Positions 6,221 through 13,633 of a stretch of 45,370 bases of DNA are shown here, piece after piece. This stretch comes from a virus. The notes beneath the pieces were generated by a model. It had not been told where the DNA came from, ran no database searches, and worked only from the letters and a program-made list of their open reading frames with translations. Each line of letters begins with the position of its first letter. Positions within the stretch are counted from its first letter, which is position 1. Made by a program: the position numbers and the translations under genes. Location of the stretch: positions 1 to 45,370 of the IMG/VR virus record IMGVR_UViG_3300028393_000107. One strand, written 5' to 3'.

Positions 6221-6728
6221 TTTGTTGTTCTCTTTCCGCTCTATAAAAAATATGTTTACCAATCTTAGTTGTCTTTTTTAAGTTCTTCCAACGAGGATTG
6301 ACGTAATCAGCATGATAATATGTTGCGCCTTTTGTAATATCTTTAATCATGCCATAATTAAGATATGTATACAGTGCAACTTCCCTTACTTTTCTATACA
6401 GTCCAGGATCAGGTTTGGAATGTGCTAAGCATTTCCAAGAGAACTGACAAACCTTAGCTGTCTTTTGTTTTACTACTGAACAGATAGAATTAGAAAATCC
6501 ATTTTTAACTCTGTTCATTGTTACTAAAGCAACTGCAAGTTGGCCATCACGTGTTTGACTGCCTGCTTCATAATATATATTCTCCGCTAAACAATCAATT
6601 TGGACTTGTGCTTGCGGTATCATTCTATTATATGATATTTCAATAGGACGTTCTTGCTTAATTTCTGCGGTGATACTGAAAATGATAAAGAGTGCGGCAA
6701 TGCATAACCCGATGAAGAGTGTGCGCAT
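6141..6728 (-). CDS. SleB/Hydrolase_2-type cell wall hydrolase with N-terminal membrane anchor
   Basis: A 195-residue protein with a hydrophobic signal or anchor (residues 4-22) and a SleB-like domain: CLAENIYYEAG with the catalytic-type Glu, then VALVTMNRVKNG, SICSVVKQ and a Tyr/His-rich ATYYHADYVNPRW. Family members cleave peptidoglycan. With an export signal it could act from the periplasm, as a signal-arrest-release-like lysin or a peptidoglycan-remodelling enzyme. Its 3' end overlaps the protease gene. A second lysozyme-type gene (GH19) lies 2 kb away. Confidence 0.8.
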   Translation of the reverse strand: MRTLFIGLCIAALFIIFSITAEIKQERPIEISYNRMIPQAQVQIDCLAENIYYEAGSQTRDGQLAVALVTMNRVKNGFSNSICSVVKQKTAKVCQFSWKCLAHSKPDPGLYRKVREVALYTYLNYGMIKDITKGATYYHADYVNPRWKNLKKTTKIGKHIFYRAEREQQNDDQTQHNTRWWKPNTKFLLTLDGRS

Positions 6729-6796
6729 AGTGTTTCTCCTATATTATTTACTACTAATCAAATACTTCCAATAATTAATTGAGGTACTGCTATTGA

Positions 6797-6845
6797 TTTT
6801 AAGAAAACCCGCCAAGGTTGCGCTTCTTCGATAGGCGTGGCGGGT
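6797..6845 (-). terminator. rho-independent terminator after the co-chaperonin gene
   Basis: On the minus strand an 8-bp perfect stem ACCCGCCA/TGGCGGGT (6807-6814 and 6838-6845) is followed by TTTTCTT. It lies 18 bases after the co-chaperonin stop, so it ends that transcript; the wall-hydrolase gene starts 70 bases beyond. Confidence 0.8.
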
Positions 6846-6862
6846 GTTGTTACTATTATTTA

Positions 6863-7129
6863 TTAATCTTCTAACACAGCGCTAATATCATCTTGTGATA
6901 ATATGTAAACTGGGTTGTTTTCAATCATTGTTACACTAACCTTGTTCCAATTAATGTATACAGTTTGGCCAATTTCTACTACATCAACTAATGGACCAAT
7001 ACCAATAACTTTTGCCTTATCAACTTCGCCAGTTCTAGCTCCCTCAAGAACAATACCAGACTCAGTCTTTAATTCAACTTTAACACGAATGACCGCAACG
7101 CGATCTTTTATTGGAACTAATTTTGCCAT
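6863..7129 (-). CDS. GroES-like co-chaperonin
   Basis: Eighty-eight residues with the GroES layout: LVPIKDRVAVIRV at the N-terminus, a mobile loop with SGIVL (the IVL tripeptide that contacts GroEL), then KAKVIGIGP and a C-terminal beta strand. It probably caps host GroEL for folding the major capsid protein, as T4 gp31 does, but it looks closer to bacterial GroES. It is a single-gene transcription unit between early promoter 5 and a terminator. Confidence 0.82.
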   Translation of the reverse strand: MAKLVPIKDRVAVIRVKVELKTESGIVLEGARTGEVDKAKVIGIGPLVDVVEIGQTVYINWNKVSVTMIENNPVYILSQDDISAVLED

Positions 7130-7156
7130 ACATTCACCTTTTTTATATTATAGTAC

Positions 7157-7185
7157 ATTATAACACATTTACGATTTAATGTAAA
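7157..7185 (-). promoter_or_regulatory. early-type promoter 5 (TTTACA variant)
   Basis: Minus-strand TTTACA (7180-7185), 17-bp spacer, TATAAT (7157-7162), in the context CTAGTTTACATTAAATCG. Drives the co-chaperonin. Confidence 0.78.
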
Positions 7186-7620
7186 CTAGTTTTTCCAATT
7201 ATAAATTTTCTCTTGGGCTTCTAATGGTGTAGTTGCTCCAACACAAATATCTCTATGCAAAACATTTTCTAATAAATCTTTTTTGCGTGCATCATATAAA
7301 ACACCAACTGGAAAATTAGGAGCTAACTGAGCTTTAGTACAATATGCCTGTAATTGTAGATTACTAATATCATTTGATCCACCAAGAGTTAATGATATTT
7401 TATGATCTACTTCATAACCTAATGTGCATAAAGTACGATCACCATAAGTAACTCCAGCATTTTTATAAACTAATTTCTTTGTTGCTTCTGATACATTACG
7501 AATAGTACTTGTTTTAGTAGTGCAAATGTCTTGTACATTTGTAGTCCTAACTGCAGTTGTTGGTACTGCTGCATGCACAATTGATGTTAATAATAATAAT
7601 GTTAATAAAGTGTATTTCAT
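7186..7620 (-). CDS. secreted HNH-type endonuclease
   Basis: A 144-residue protein with a clear Sec signal peptide (MKYTLLTLLLLTSIVHA, cleavage near 17/18) and an HNH core: YEVDHKISLTLGGSN (Asp72-His73) and SNLQLQ (Asn87), with four mature cysteines likely forming disulfides. Most HNH phage proteins are cytoplasmic; export suggests degradation of DNA in the periplasm, for nucleotide recovery or superinfection exclusion. This role is inferred. It ends at the -35 box of promoter 5. Confidence 0.75.
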   Translation of the reverse strand: MKYTLLTLLLLTSIVHAAVPTTAVRTTNVQDICTTKTSTIRNVSEATKKLVYKNAGVTYGDRTLCTLGYEVDHKISLTLGGSNDISNLQLQAYCTKAQLAPNFPVGVLYDARKKDLLENVLHRDICVGATTPLEAQEKIYNWKN

Positions 7621-7633
7621 GTATTTCCTTATG

Positions 7634-8281
7634 TTAATAACCTTTTAATTTTTTAAAGTCTTCTCTTACTTGCATAAACTCTGGTAACCAAGGTTTAACT
7701 GGTTCAGAGAATATTAAAGCATCTTCATTATCAACACCCATTATGATTACTAATTGTTCTGGTGCCAATCCTGTTTGCTCCCAAAACATATAAGCATAAG
7801 CCGCGGTTTGAATAAAATAACCAGGGATATCCTTTTTCTGTTTTATTCTGCCGGATGTTTTAAAGTCAATGACTGATAAAACTCCATTGTATTCAGCAAT
7901 GCAATCAACTGTGCCTGCTACCTTTAATTTATGCGAGAATAATGGTGACTCTAGGGCATGAATGTTGTCTATACTATCTAGATGAGGAACTAATGTGTTA
8001 AACATTTCTTGATCAAATGGATTAGGTTCAGATTCACCAGTCTTTAAATAGTCCTCACACAAAGAATGGATTTGAGTACCACGCTTAGAGGCTCTAGAGG
8101 AAACTCTATTTGCTTCCTCTTCACCCACTCTTTTACGCCAAGCCATAATACTATCTTTACTTAATATCCCTGTAACCGTAGTGACAGAAGGATACTTAGC
8201 ATCGCCGGTATCATAATATCTTACACCATCAATTTCAACTCTGCTTAATTTCTTAAGCTCATGATCAATAAATGTTTTCAC
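7634..8281 (-). CDS. PD-(D/E)XK (RecB-like) nuclease
   Basis: A 215-residue protein with the RecB-type nuclease motifs in order: GTQIHSLCEDYL, LKVAGTVDCIAEYNG, LSVIDFKTSG (Asp/Lys metal centre) and FIQTAAYAYMFWE. Family members are Mg-dependent exonucleases in recombination or host DNA breakdown. It overlaps the GH19 gene by four bases. The specific substrate is unknown. Confidence 0.8.
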   Translation of the reverse strand: MKTFIDHELKKLSRVEIDGVRYYDTGDAKYPSVTTVTGILSKDSIMAWRKRVGEEEANRVSSRASKRGTQIHSLCEDYLKTGESEPNPFDQEMFNTLVPHLDSIDNIHALESPLFSHKLKVAGTVDCIAEYNGVLSVIDFKTSGRIKQKKDIPGYFIQTAAYAYMFWEQTGLAPEQLVIIMGVDNEDALIFSEPVKPWLPEFMQVREDFKKLKGY

Positions 8282-8892
8282 GTATTCAATATTCCTAATG
8301 CCTTATTATAAAGTTTTGTTCGTTCTGCTAACCCGTTTACCCCACCATTAATTCTTTGTGTCATACCTTTAATGTCATTATTGTCTGCAATGGTATTCAA
8401 ATCATTCTTATTCCAAAACCAGATTGCTGAAAGTAAAGCAACCCGTTTATTTGTTGATACCATATCAGGACTTGTCATAACATCTATACCCATATCGGTA
8501 GAAAATGAAGTATAGTTATTCTTTCCAGTTATTTGGATTGGACCTCGCCCGCGATATTTCCATCCATCACCGCTAGCTTCATCTCCATTCCCCATACGGT
8601 TACAGTATACGTGATTGGCAATCTTTTCTGGTTTTCGTTCATATTGGAGAGGGTCTGTTGTTTTGAAATATTTTCCAAAAACAGTTTTGAGTCCTGCTGC
8701 CCCATAATTTAGATTCTCCGATAGTACAGTAAAGCCATTAGATTCATGGCCGCATTGAGCTAAAAACCCAGCAACACGATGTATGGTATTAATATTGTAC
8801 TGTGGTAAAATAGAGTTTAAGGCATCAGTCCAAGCCAATGCCTCTTTATTATTTGGAAACAGTAATGAAAATTGTTCTGAAGTTATATTCAT
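8278..8892 (-). CDS. GH19 chitinase-like endolysin
   Basis: A 204-residue protein with the GH19 signature: catalytic-type Glu50 in QCGHESNGF and Glu59 in SENLNY, then YRGRGPIQITGKNNY and a C-terminal RINGG. In phages such domains are endolysins cutting the glycan backbone. There is no signal peptide, so it needs a holin; a holin candidate and spanins lie at 32-33.3 kb. It overlaps phoH by four bases and the nuclease by four bases. Confidence 0.85.
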   Translation of the reverse strand: MNITSEQFSLLFPNNKEALAWTDALNSILPQYNINTIHRVAGFLAQCGHESNGFTVLSENLNYGAAGLKTVFGKYFKTTDPLQYERKPEKIANHVYCNRMGNGDEASGDGWKYRGRGPIQITGKNNYTSFSTDMGIDVMTSPDMVSTNKRVALLSAIWFWNKNDLNTIADNNDIKGMTQRINGGVNGLAERTKLYNKALGILNT

Positions 8893-9689
8893 TTGGATAT
8901 CTTAGGCGGTTTGGTATAATCATTTTCTTCTAATAAGTCTTCGTATCTAATTTTAGCAAGGATGTAATCTTTAACTAAACTTGAACGTACAATATCATCT
9001 GCGGTAAATTCAATTCTTGTGAAAGCTGCCATGTGTTGAGCAATATCAAAAAACTTAAGAATACCTGATTGATCGCCTTTCTTACGTAAATCTGATTGGC
9101 GATAATCACCACACCAAATAATCTTAGAACGATAACCTACACGAGTCATAACAGTATCGATCTCTTCATAATTCATGTTTTGCATTTCGTCAACAATAAT
9201 GATTGCATCATCAAATGACATACCACGAATAAATGATGTAGAAATAAACTCAATATGACCCTGTTCTTCTAAACGACTCCAAGCATCCTTACGACCAAAT
9301 AGTGTTTCACAGATTTGGATGTATGGTTGTTTGTAGATATCCATCTTCTCATCAACACTACCAGGAAGATGACCAATTTCTCTAGATTGAACTGCTGAAC
9401 GAACTACTATGATTTTATTAAAAGGATTACTTTTGTCAAGTACTTCCTCTATTGCTTTATATAATGCACAAAACGTTTTACCTGTACCTGCCACCCCATG
9501 CAATGCTACAAAATAATCACCAACTTTATATGCATCAAAGAATTTCTTTTGATTTTCAGTAAGAGGTTGGAAAGTTTTCATATCATCTAAACGTAATGTA
9601 AGATGATTACCTACTCTTTGTTTTTGTTTAGCTTCTGCTTGAGCTTCTTCTTCCACTACAAGCAGTTGTGCTCTAGTCCTTCTAGCCAT
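8889..9689 (-). CDS. phoH: PhoH-like P-loop ATPase
   Basis: A 266-residue protein with Walker A GVAGTGKT (65-72), Walker B DDAIIIVDEMQN and sensor-like IIWCGDYRQSD. PhoH proteins are common in marine and freshwater phages; their role is unsettled (RNA-related ATPase/helicase, sometimes phosphate-regulated). It has a roughly 45-residue N-terminal extension before the TENQ motif. It is packed with the FmdB-like gene upstream and the endolysin downstream. Confidence 0.88.
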   Translation of the reverse strand: MARRTRAQLLVVEEEAQAEAKQKQRVGNHLTLRLDDMKTFQPLTENQKKFFDAYKVGDYFVALHGVAGTGKTFCALYKAIEEVLDKSNPFNKIIVVRSAVQSREIGHLPGSVDEKMDIYKQPYIQICETLFGRKDAWSRLEEQGHIEFISTSFIRGMSFDDAIIIVDEMQNMNYEEIDTVMTRVGYRSKIIWCGDYRQSDLRKKGDQSGILKFFDIAQHMAAFTRIEFTADDIVRSSLVKDYILAKIRYEDLLEENDYTKPPKISK

Positions 9690-9938
9690 TTATAAGTCCC
9701 TTGAAGTTTTATTTAACTGGCTACCTGCAGTCTTTTCATGAATACGTTGTAAGACCTCTTTAAATCCTTGGTCTGGTCTACGTACACCCATACGAACTGG
9801 GTCGATGAATGCAGCGCCTCCTGATATTACAGTTTCCATATTAGGATTCTCTTTCAAGAACTCTTCTCTGGAAGATAAACTCATAAACTTTTCTACTACT
9901 TCACCTGTTTCTTTATCTTTGAATTCGTATAATGGCAT
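9690..9938 (-). CDS. FmdB-like small protein without zinc cysteines
   Basis: Eighty-two residues starting MPLYEFKDKETGEVVEKFMSLSS, the first half of an FmdB-type fold but lacking its CxxC pairs. The C-terminus (VRMGVRRPDQGFKEVLQRIHE) matches a protein often found next to phoH in T4-like aquatic phages. Function unknown. It touches phoH directly. A second, cysteine-bearing FmdB-like gene lies at 25872-26063. Confidence 0.68.
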   Translation of the reverse strand: MPLYEFKDKETGEVVEKFMSLSSREEFLKENPNMETVISGGAAFIDPVRMGVRRPDQGFKEVLQRIHEKTAGSQLNKTSRDL

Positions 9939-9945
9939 AATAATC

Positions 9946-10518
9946 CTAGCTAATATTTGTATTTATCCATTTTGGGGCTGACCGGAGTTTCCAAGAGAAC
10001 ATTCTTTGCTTTTCACCATTGTAGTAATTATGATAAGATTGAATAGAATTACCTGGTACTTTGTACTGATCAGGCATGGCTGGCGTTGGTTCAGTAAACC
10101 AATTATTTTTAAGATTTGTAGGTATAGTAGCAAGTGCATCAACTAAACCAATTTGTTGACATTTGTGGACTTTTGTATACCTATAGGTATATTCGGAGCA
10201 CAGTTCTGTTAATAGGGTATGTAACCACGTATAGTTTGGAATGCTCTGGCGACACCAGACAGCACTAGGATGATTGATATGTGTTGCTGAATATAGAACA
10301 GAATCACGATTGTCAGATAATATCCAGCGTTTTGCTTTGCGACCAGATTGGCTTAAGCCAATTGTTTCAGTACCATCAAGAACACGGTGAGCGGTAGAAA
10401 GTAACTGAGCAGTTTCCAATATCATTTTAACGCAGTGTTTGTCAACGTGCATTTCTGCACAGATTTTTGGATCATTATTTAAGTAGAATATATTCAATCT
10501 TGGTGCTCCAAAATCCAT
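9946..10518 (-). CDS. conserved T4-like phage protein (NIFYLNxDPK.CAE.HVDKHCVKMILE family)
   Basis: A 190-residue protein. The conserved block NIFYLNNDPKICAEMHVDKH, then MILETAQLLSTAHR, HINHPSAVWCRQS, CSEYTYRYTKVHKC and YHNYYNGEKQRMFSWKLR form a family I recall from many aquatic phages and some bacteria, with invariant His and Lys suggestive of an enzyme. The reaction is unknown to me. The start overlaps the coiled-coil gene upstream by 25 bases. Confidence 0.7.
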   Translation of the reverse strand: MDFGAPRLNIFYLNNDPKICAEMHVDKHCVKMILETAQLLSTAHRVLDGTETIGLSQSGRKAKRWILSDNRDSVLYSATHINHPSAVWCRQSIPNYTWLHTLLTELCSEYTYRYTKVHKCQQIGLVDALATIPTNLKNNWFTEPTPAMPDQYKVPGNSIQSYHNYYNGEKQRMFSWKLRSAPKWINTNIS

Positions 10519-10640
10519 TGAAGACGAACAATCTCTTTTTTAAGTAGATCATTCTCTTCTTTAAGTTTAATGATTGCTTTATTGACTTCTTGCATTTGCG
10601 CAATCATTTTATCAATTTCATCGAGTTCCATAATATCCAT
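10494..10640 (-). CDS. 48-residue coiled-coil protein
   Basis: ATG at 10640 (MDIMELDEIDKMIAQMQEVN). A heptad-type helix nearly throughout (KAIIKLKEENDLLKKEI). First gene after early promoter 6; its 3' end overlaps the next gene. Function unknown. Confidence 0.6.
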   Translation of the reverse strand: MDIMELDEIDKMIAQMQEVNKAIIKLKEENDLLKKEIVRLQWILEHQD

Positions 10641-10661
10641 TCATATATCAATTTATAGTAC

Positions 10662-10690
10662 ATTATATACTAAATATTAATTAATGTAAA
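10662..10690 (-). promoter_or_regulatory. early-type promoter 6 (TTTACA variant)
   Basis: Minus-strand TTTACA (10685-10690), 17-bp spacer, TATAAT (10662-10667), context CAGTTTACATTAATTAAT. Drives the coiled-coil gene and the run toward phoH. Confidence 0.78.
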
Positions 10691-10695
10691 CTGTT

Positions 10696-10929
10696 TTATG
10701 CGTAAGTTGCTGAATCGTGCCCAGTTTGATGAACTACTTGATCAGTTTCTTCTTCAACTACTTTAACAACTGGATGTACTGCCCGAATTGGATCAAATTT
10801 TTGTGTTTCTGCAAATGATAATGCAGTTTCTAAATCTTCAAATGCATGTTCAATTATTTCTAATACGCCATTGAAGTTCCATTTATGAATCTTAACTCTA
10901 TGCGGTTTTTTATGGTGGTGATGATTCAT
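10696..10929 (-). CDS. histidine-rich small hypothetical protein
   Basis: Seventy-seven residues with a natural His cluster (MNHHHHKKPHRVKIHKW) that may bind metal. The rest is a small alpha/beta fold with EHAFEDLETALSFAE. It directly follows the glycosyltransferase gene (one base between) and precedes promoter 6. Family not recognised. Confidence 0.62.
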   Translation of the reverse strand: MNHHHHKKPHRVKIHKWNFNGVLEIIEHAFEDLETALSFAETQKFDPIRAVHPVVKVVEEETDQVVHQTGHDSATYA

Positions 10930-10930
10930 G

Positions 10931-11986
10931 TTAATCCTTAAATAAGTTGTACCAAATTTTTGCAGTATTATCTGTGTATTTAGTTAGGTTAGTTTGATTA
11001 CGCCATACATTAAGTTGTGGCATATGATATGTTCTTTCTAGTATTTCACAAATATAAGTACTATCAGTAGGTACTGCATTAAAGAATTTACTAGCCCATG
11101 GTATCTCACTGGTTCCTATTAGTGGAACCCCTTGACTAATTAAATCTGATCCTACAATATTAAATGTCTCAGAGAAATTACATTGCATACCAATATCCAT
11201 TTTAGAACAGAGCTCAAGAAACTCTTCTCTTACTCTCCATTCGTGTATAATTAATTGATGACCACCAATATGGAGATGCTGGAATAATCCGCGTAAGTTA
11301 TTCATTACAGGATCGCCTTTCATCTCAATTCGTCCTCCATTGATATGGAAACGCAATTGCTTATTAATCTTATTAGCAAATTTTAAAGCGCCAAAAGCTT
11401 GCACCAGGTGATTTTTTAGTGGTCGAACCGCACCAAAACACGCAATATCTACCCAATATTTATCATAATTAAACTCTTTTTTCTTATATTCTTGAGGATA
11501 GAAGTTTGGCATATAGATAATACGCTCATTGATGGTTTCGTTTGACCAGCGCATTTTAGTTTTAAGATACTCAGCAACTTCATTCATCATTCTTGGAGCA
11601 TTGACTCCAATACTAATATTTGGATTTGCAACATAGTCACCCAACCAATCCATGGCCATGCCTTCGCCGGCCATGAATGGCATTTCTGAATGAAGTCTAA
11701 TGATCCATTTTACATTTGGATGGAGTTTAGTTAGGACTGCAAATTTACTAGGAACAACCCATAATGCTTCAATAATAACATGAGTTGGTTTATGTTGATT
11801 TACCAATCGATCAATACAATTATTATCAATAGCAACTTCAATATTTGCTTCTATACCTAAATCATTTAACATAGATACCATAAAAGAAGCTGAATTAAAT
11901 AATCCAGTGCTTAAGCCTTTTGGACTATGAGCTACTGGATTGTAATCTTCTCGGCGTTTAAGAATAAAAAGTATTCGTTTTCTCAT
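10931..11986 (-). CDS. GT4-like glycosyltransferase
   Basis: A 351-residue protein with a GT-B layout: an N-terminal Rossmann-like half (RILFILKRRED, HVIIEALWVVP), and a C-terminal half with DIACFGAVRPLKNH, HINGG, HEWRVREEFLELCSKMDIG and an ETFNIVGSDLISQGVPLIG donor-binding region. Similar proteins occur in T4-like phages and may glycosylate virion proteins or DNA. It follows the porin-like gene with 39 bases between, containing an AATAAATA octamer. No export signal. Confidence 0.72.
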   Translation of the reverse strand: MRKRILFILKRREDYNPVAHSPKGLSTGLFNSASFMVSMLNDLGIEANIEVAIDNNCIDRLVNQHKPTHVIIEALWVVPSKFAVLTKLHPNVKWIIRLHSEMPFMAGEGMAMDWLGDYVANPNISIGVNAPRMMNEVAEYLKTKMRWSNETINERIIYMPNFYPQEYKKKEFNYDKYWVDIACFGAVRPLKNHLVQAFGALKFANKINKQLRFHINGGRIEMKGDPVMNNLRGLFQHLHIGGHQLIIHEWRVREEFLELCSKMDIGMQCNFSETFNIVGSDLISQGVPLIGTSEIPWASKFFNAVPTDSTYICEILERTYHMPQLNVWRNQTNLTKYTDNTAKIWYNLFKD

Positions 11987-12016
11987 GCTAGTCTCAATTA
12001 ATATTTTATATTTTAC

Positions 12017-12024
12017 TATTTATT
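12017..12024 (-). promoter_or_regulatory. late-promoter-like octamer AATAAATA
   Basis: Minus-strand AATAAATA lies 30 bases upstream of the glycosyltransferase ATG, in the gap after the porin-like gene. T4-like phages tolerate variation at the first base of TATAAATA. A chance match is quite possible in A+T-rich DNA. Confidence 0.3.
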
Positions 12025-12025
12025 A

Positions 12026-13630
12026 TCACATAGTTGTTCTGTAACCAAAGAATAACAATTCTCTTGTGTCATTTTCAGTTTTAGTAATATTTAATTCACC
12101 TTCAACGGATGTATCTTTAGTTAATTGATATTGGATCCTAGCTACAGGATTAATTGATATAGTTGTTTGCCCATTTGAGGTTTCATCATAGTATCTAATG
12201 GTCTCTGTAAAATGCCAATTATCAAGTGATAATGAATGTGTAGCAGACAGGTTTCTAGCTGTGTACTGAGGATCATCCACCATGCTAGCCATTAGTATTA
12301 CCATATCAGTAGACCATAGGATCTTGTTACCAACAGCTCTTATTGAATATGTATAGTTATTTTTTATCCCAGGCTGGGCTGCAATGATTGCATTACCATC
12401 AGTGGCGCCAATAAACATTGCTCTAAGATCAAGACTTAAGTTCCAATCTTTAGTTATATCCTTTGAGACATTGAATGACGTACTATCTGATTCTGATACA
12501 ACAGATTTTACAAGATTATAAATCTCGCCAGAACTTAATTGCCTGCGCAGATCTGATACAGATACAGCACCAACCATAGACGATAAAGCAGTTTCAGCAT
12601 ACATGATACCAGTTTTTCGATGATCATACAATATACTAAAACTATAATCTTTCCAGATGAAATTGGTTTGGATCATTGCAAGATTAATATCCTTATAGAT
12701 TGTATCATAATCTATTGCACCTAGAAATGATGTATCTCCATTAAAATATCTTAACTCTCCACCAATTGCTCTTCTTTCAGTTAATCCATCTGCCACCTGT
12801 TCTAATGTGTAGATATTACCAGACCAATTAATGTTTGGATTGTTTAGTTCTATACCAATCCCATAAAAGTATCGATCCGTCTTAATGTTATTATGAGAAC
12901 CATAATCTGGAACTCCTAAGATACCAGTCAATCGATAGTTTTCTGATACTCGGTATCTTCCAGTAAAGCCATCAAATCTACCTAGTGCTCCTTGATTTGT
13001 GCCATTTTGTCTACCTAATCTCCAATTGGAGTCAATTGACTTATCTGTCTGTTCTAAATAAAATGCATTAAGATTATTACGATCAGTAGAATTTTTAGTC
13101 ATATTATGAATTTGAGTATTTCTAAACACGTACTTGGTATCATACTCATTAAACAAATATCGTTCTGTTCCTTCAACACTTGTAATCAATGATGATACAT
13201 TATCTCCACCATAGTAATATTGACTTACACTACCATTGAATGATGCTTGATTGATCTCTCTGGTAAGTTTAAGTTTTGGTTTTATTTCAGTTTCTTTGGG
13301 TTTTAGATTTAATAATCTTTTTCGTACTCGATCTGCATTAACCCCCGTTGGATATAGTTTTAAATAGATCTCATACTCAGCTTTGGCTTTTTCTGTTTCA
13401 CTAGCACTTTCACGAGCCATGCCAATTAACTCTTGAGCCTCAGTAGTATATTCATTTTGAGGCATATTGAGTAAAGTGTTTAGATAGAGTATTGCTGTCT
13501 TGGGATCGTCTTGTGTGATAGCCGTTCTGGCTGCACTGAATAAATCAATGGCAGCCATCTCGGGCATAGTTTGAGTTGCAGCAAAGGATGTTATGCTAAA
13601 CCATAATATAAAAAAGCTCAATAGTCGCAT
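12026..13630 (-). CDS. outer-membrane beta-barrel protein with N-terminal TPR-like helices (porin-like partner of the cytochrome)
   Basis: A 534-residue protein. Residues 1-18 (MRLLSFFILWFSITSFAA) are a Sec signal peptide. Residues about 25-110 are TPR-like helices (AIDLFSAARTAI, AILYLNTLLNMP, KAEYEIYLKLYP). From about 130 to the end it is a run of alternating polar/hydrophobic strands rich in Tyr, Asn and Gly, as in outer-membrane barrels; the C-terminal strand is ELLFFGYRTTM. It starts three bases after the cytochrome stop. Porin-cytochrome pairs move electrons across outer membranes, which is one hypothesis. TPR-barrel proteins also export polysaccharide (BcsC, PgaA type), an alternative. 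Highly unusual for a phage. Confidence 0.72.
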   Translation of the reverse strand: MRLLSFFILWFSITSFAATQTMPEMAAIDLFSAARTAITQDDPKTAILYLNTLLNMPQNEYTTEAQELIGMARESASETEKAKAEYEIYLKLYPTGVNADRVRKRLLNLKPKETEIKPKLKLTREINQASFNGSVSQYYYGGDNVSSLITSVEGTERYLFNEYDTKYVFRNTQIHNMTKNSTDRNNLNAFYLEQTDKSIDSNWRLGRQNGTNQGALGRFDGFTGRYRVSENYRLTGILGVPDYGSHNNIKTDRYFYGIGIELNNPNINWSGNIYTLEQVADGLTERRAIGGELRYFNGDTSFLGAIDYDTIYKDINLAMIQTNFIWKDYSFSILYDHRKTGIMYAETALSSMVGAVSVSDLRRQLSSGEIYNLVKSVVSESDSTSFNVSKDITKDWNLSLDLRAMFIGATDGNAIIAAQPGIKNNYTYSIRAVGNKILWSTDMVILMASMVDDPQYTARNLSATHSLSLDNWHFTETIRYYDETSNGQTTISINPVARIQYQLTKDTSVEGELNITKTENDTRELLFFGYRTTM

Positions 13631-13633
13631 AGT

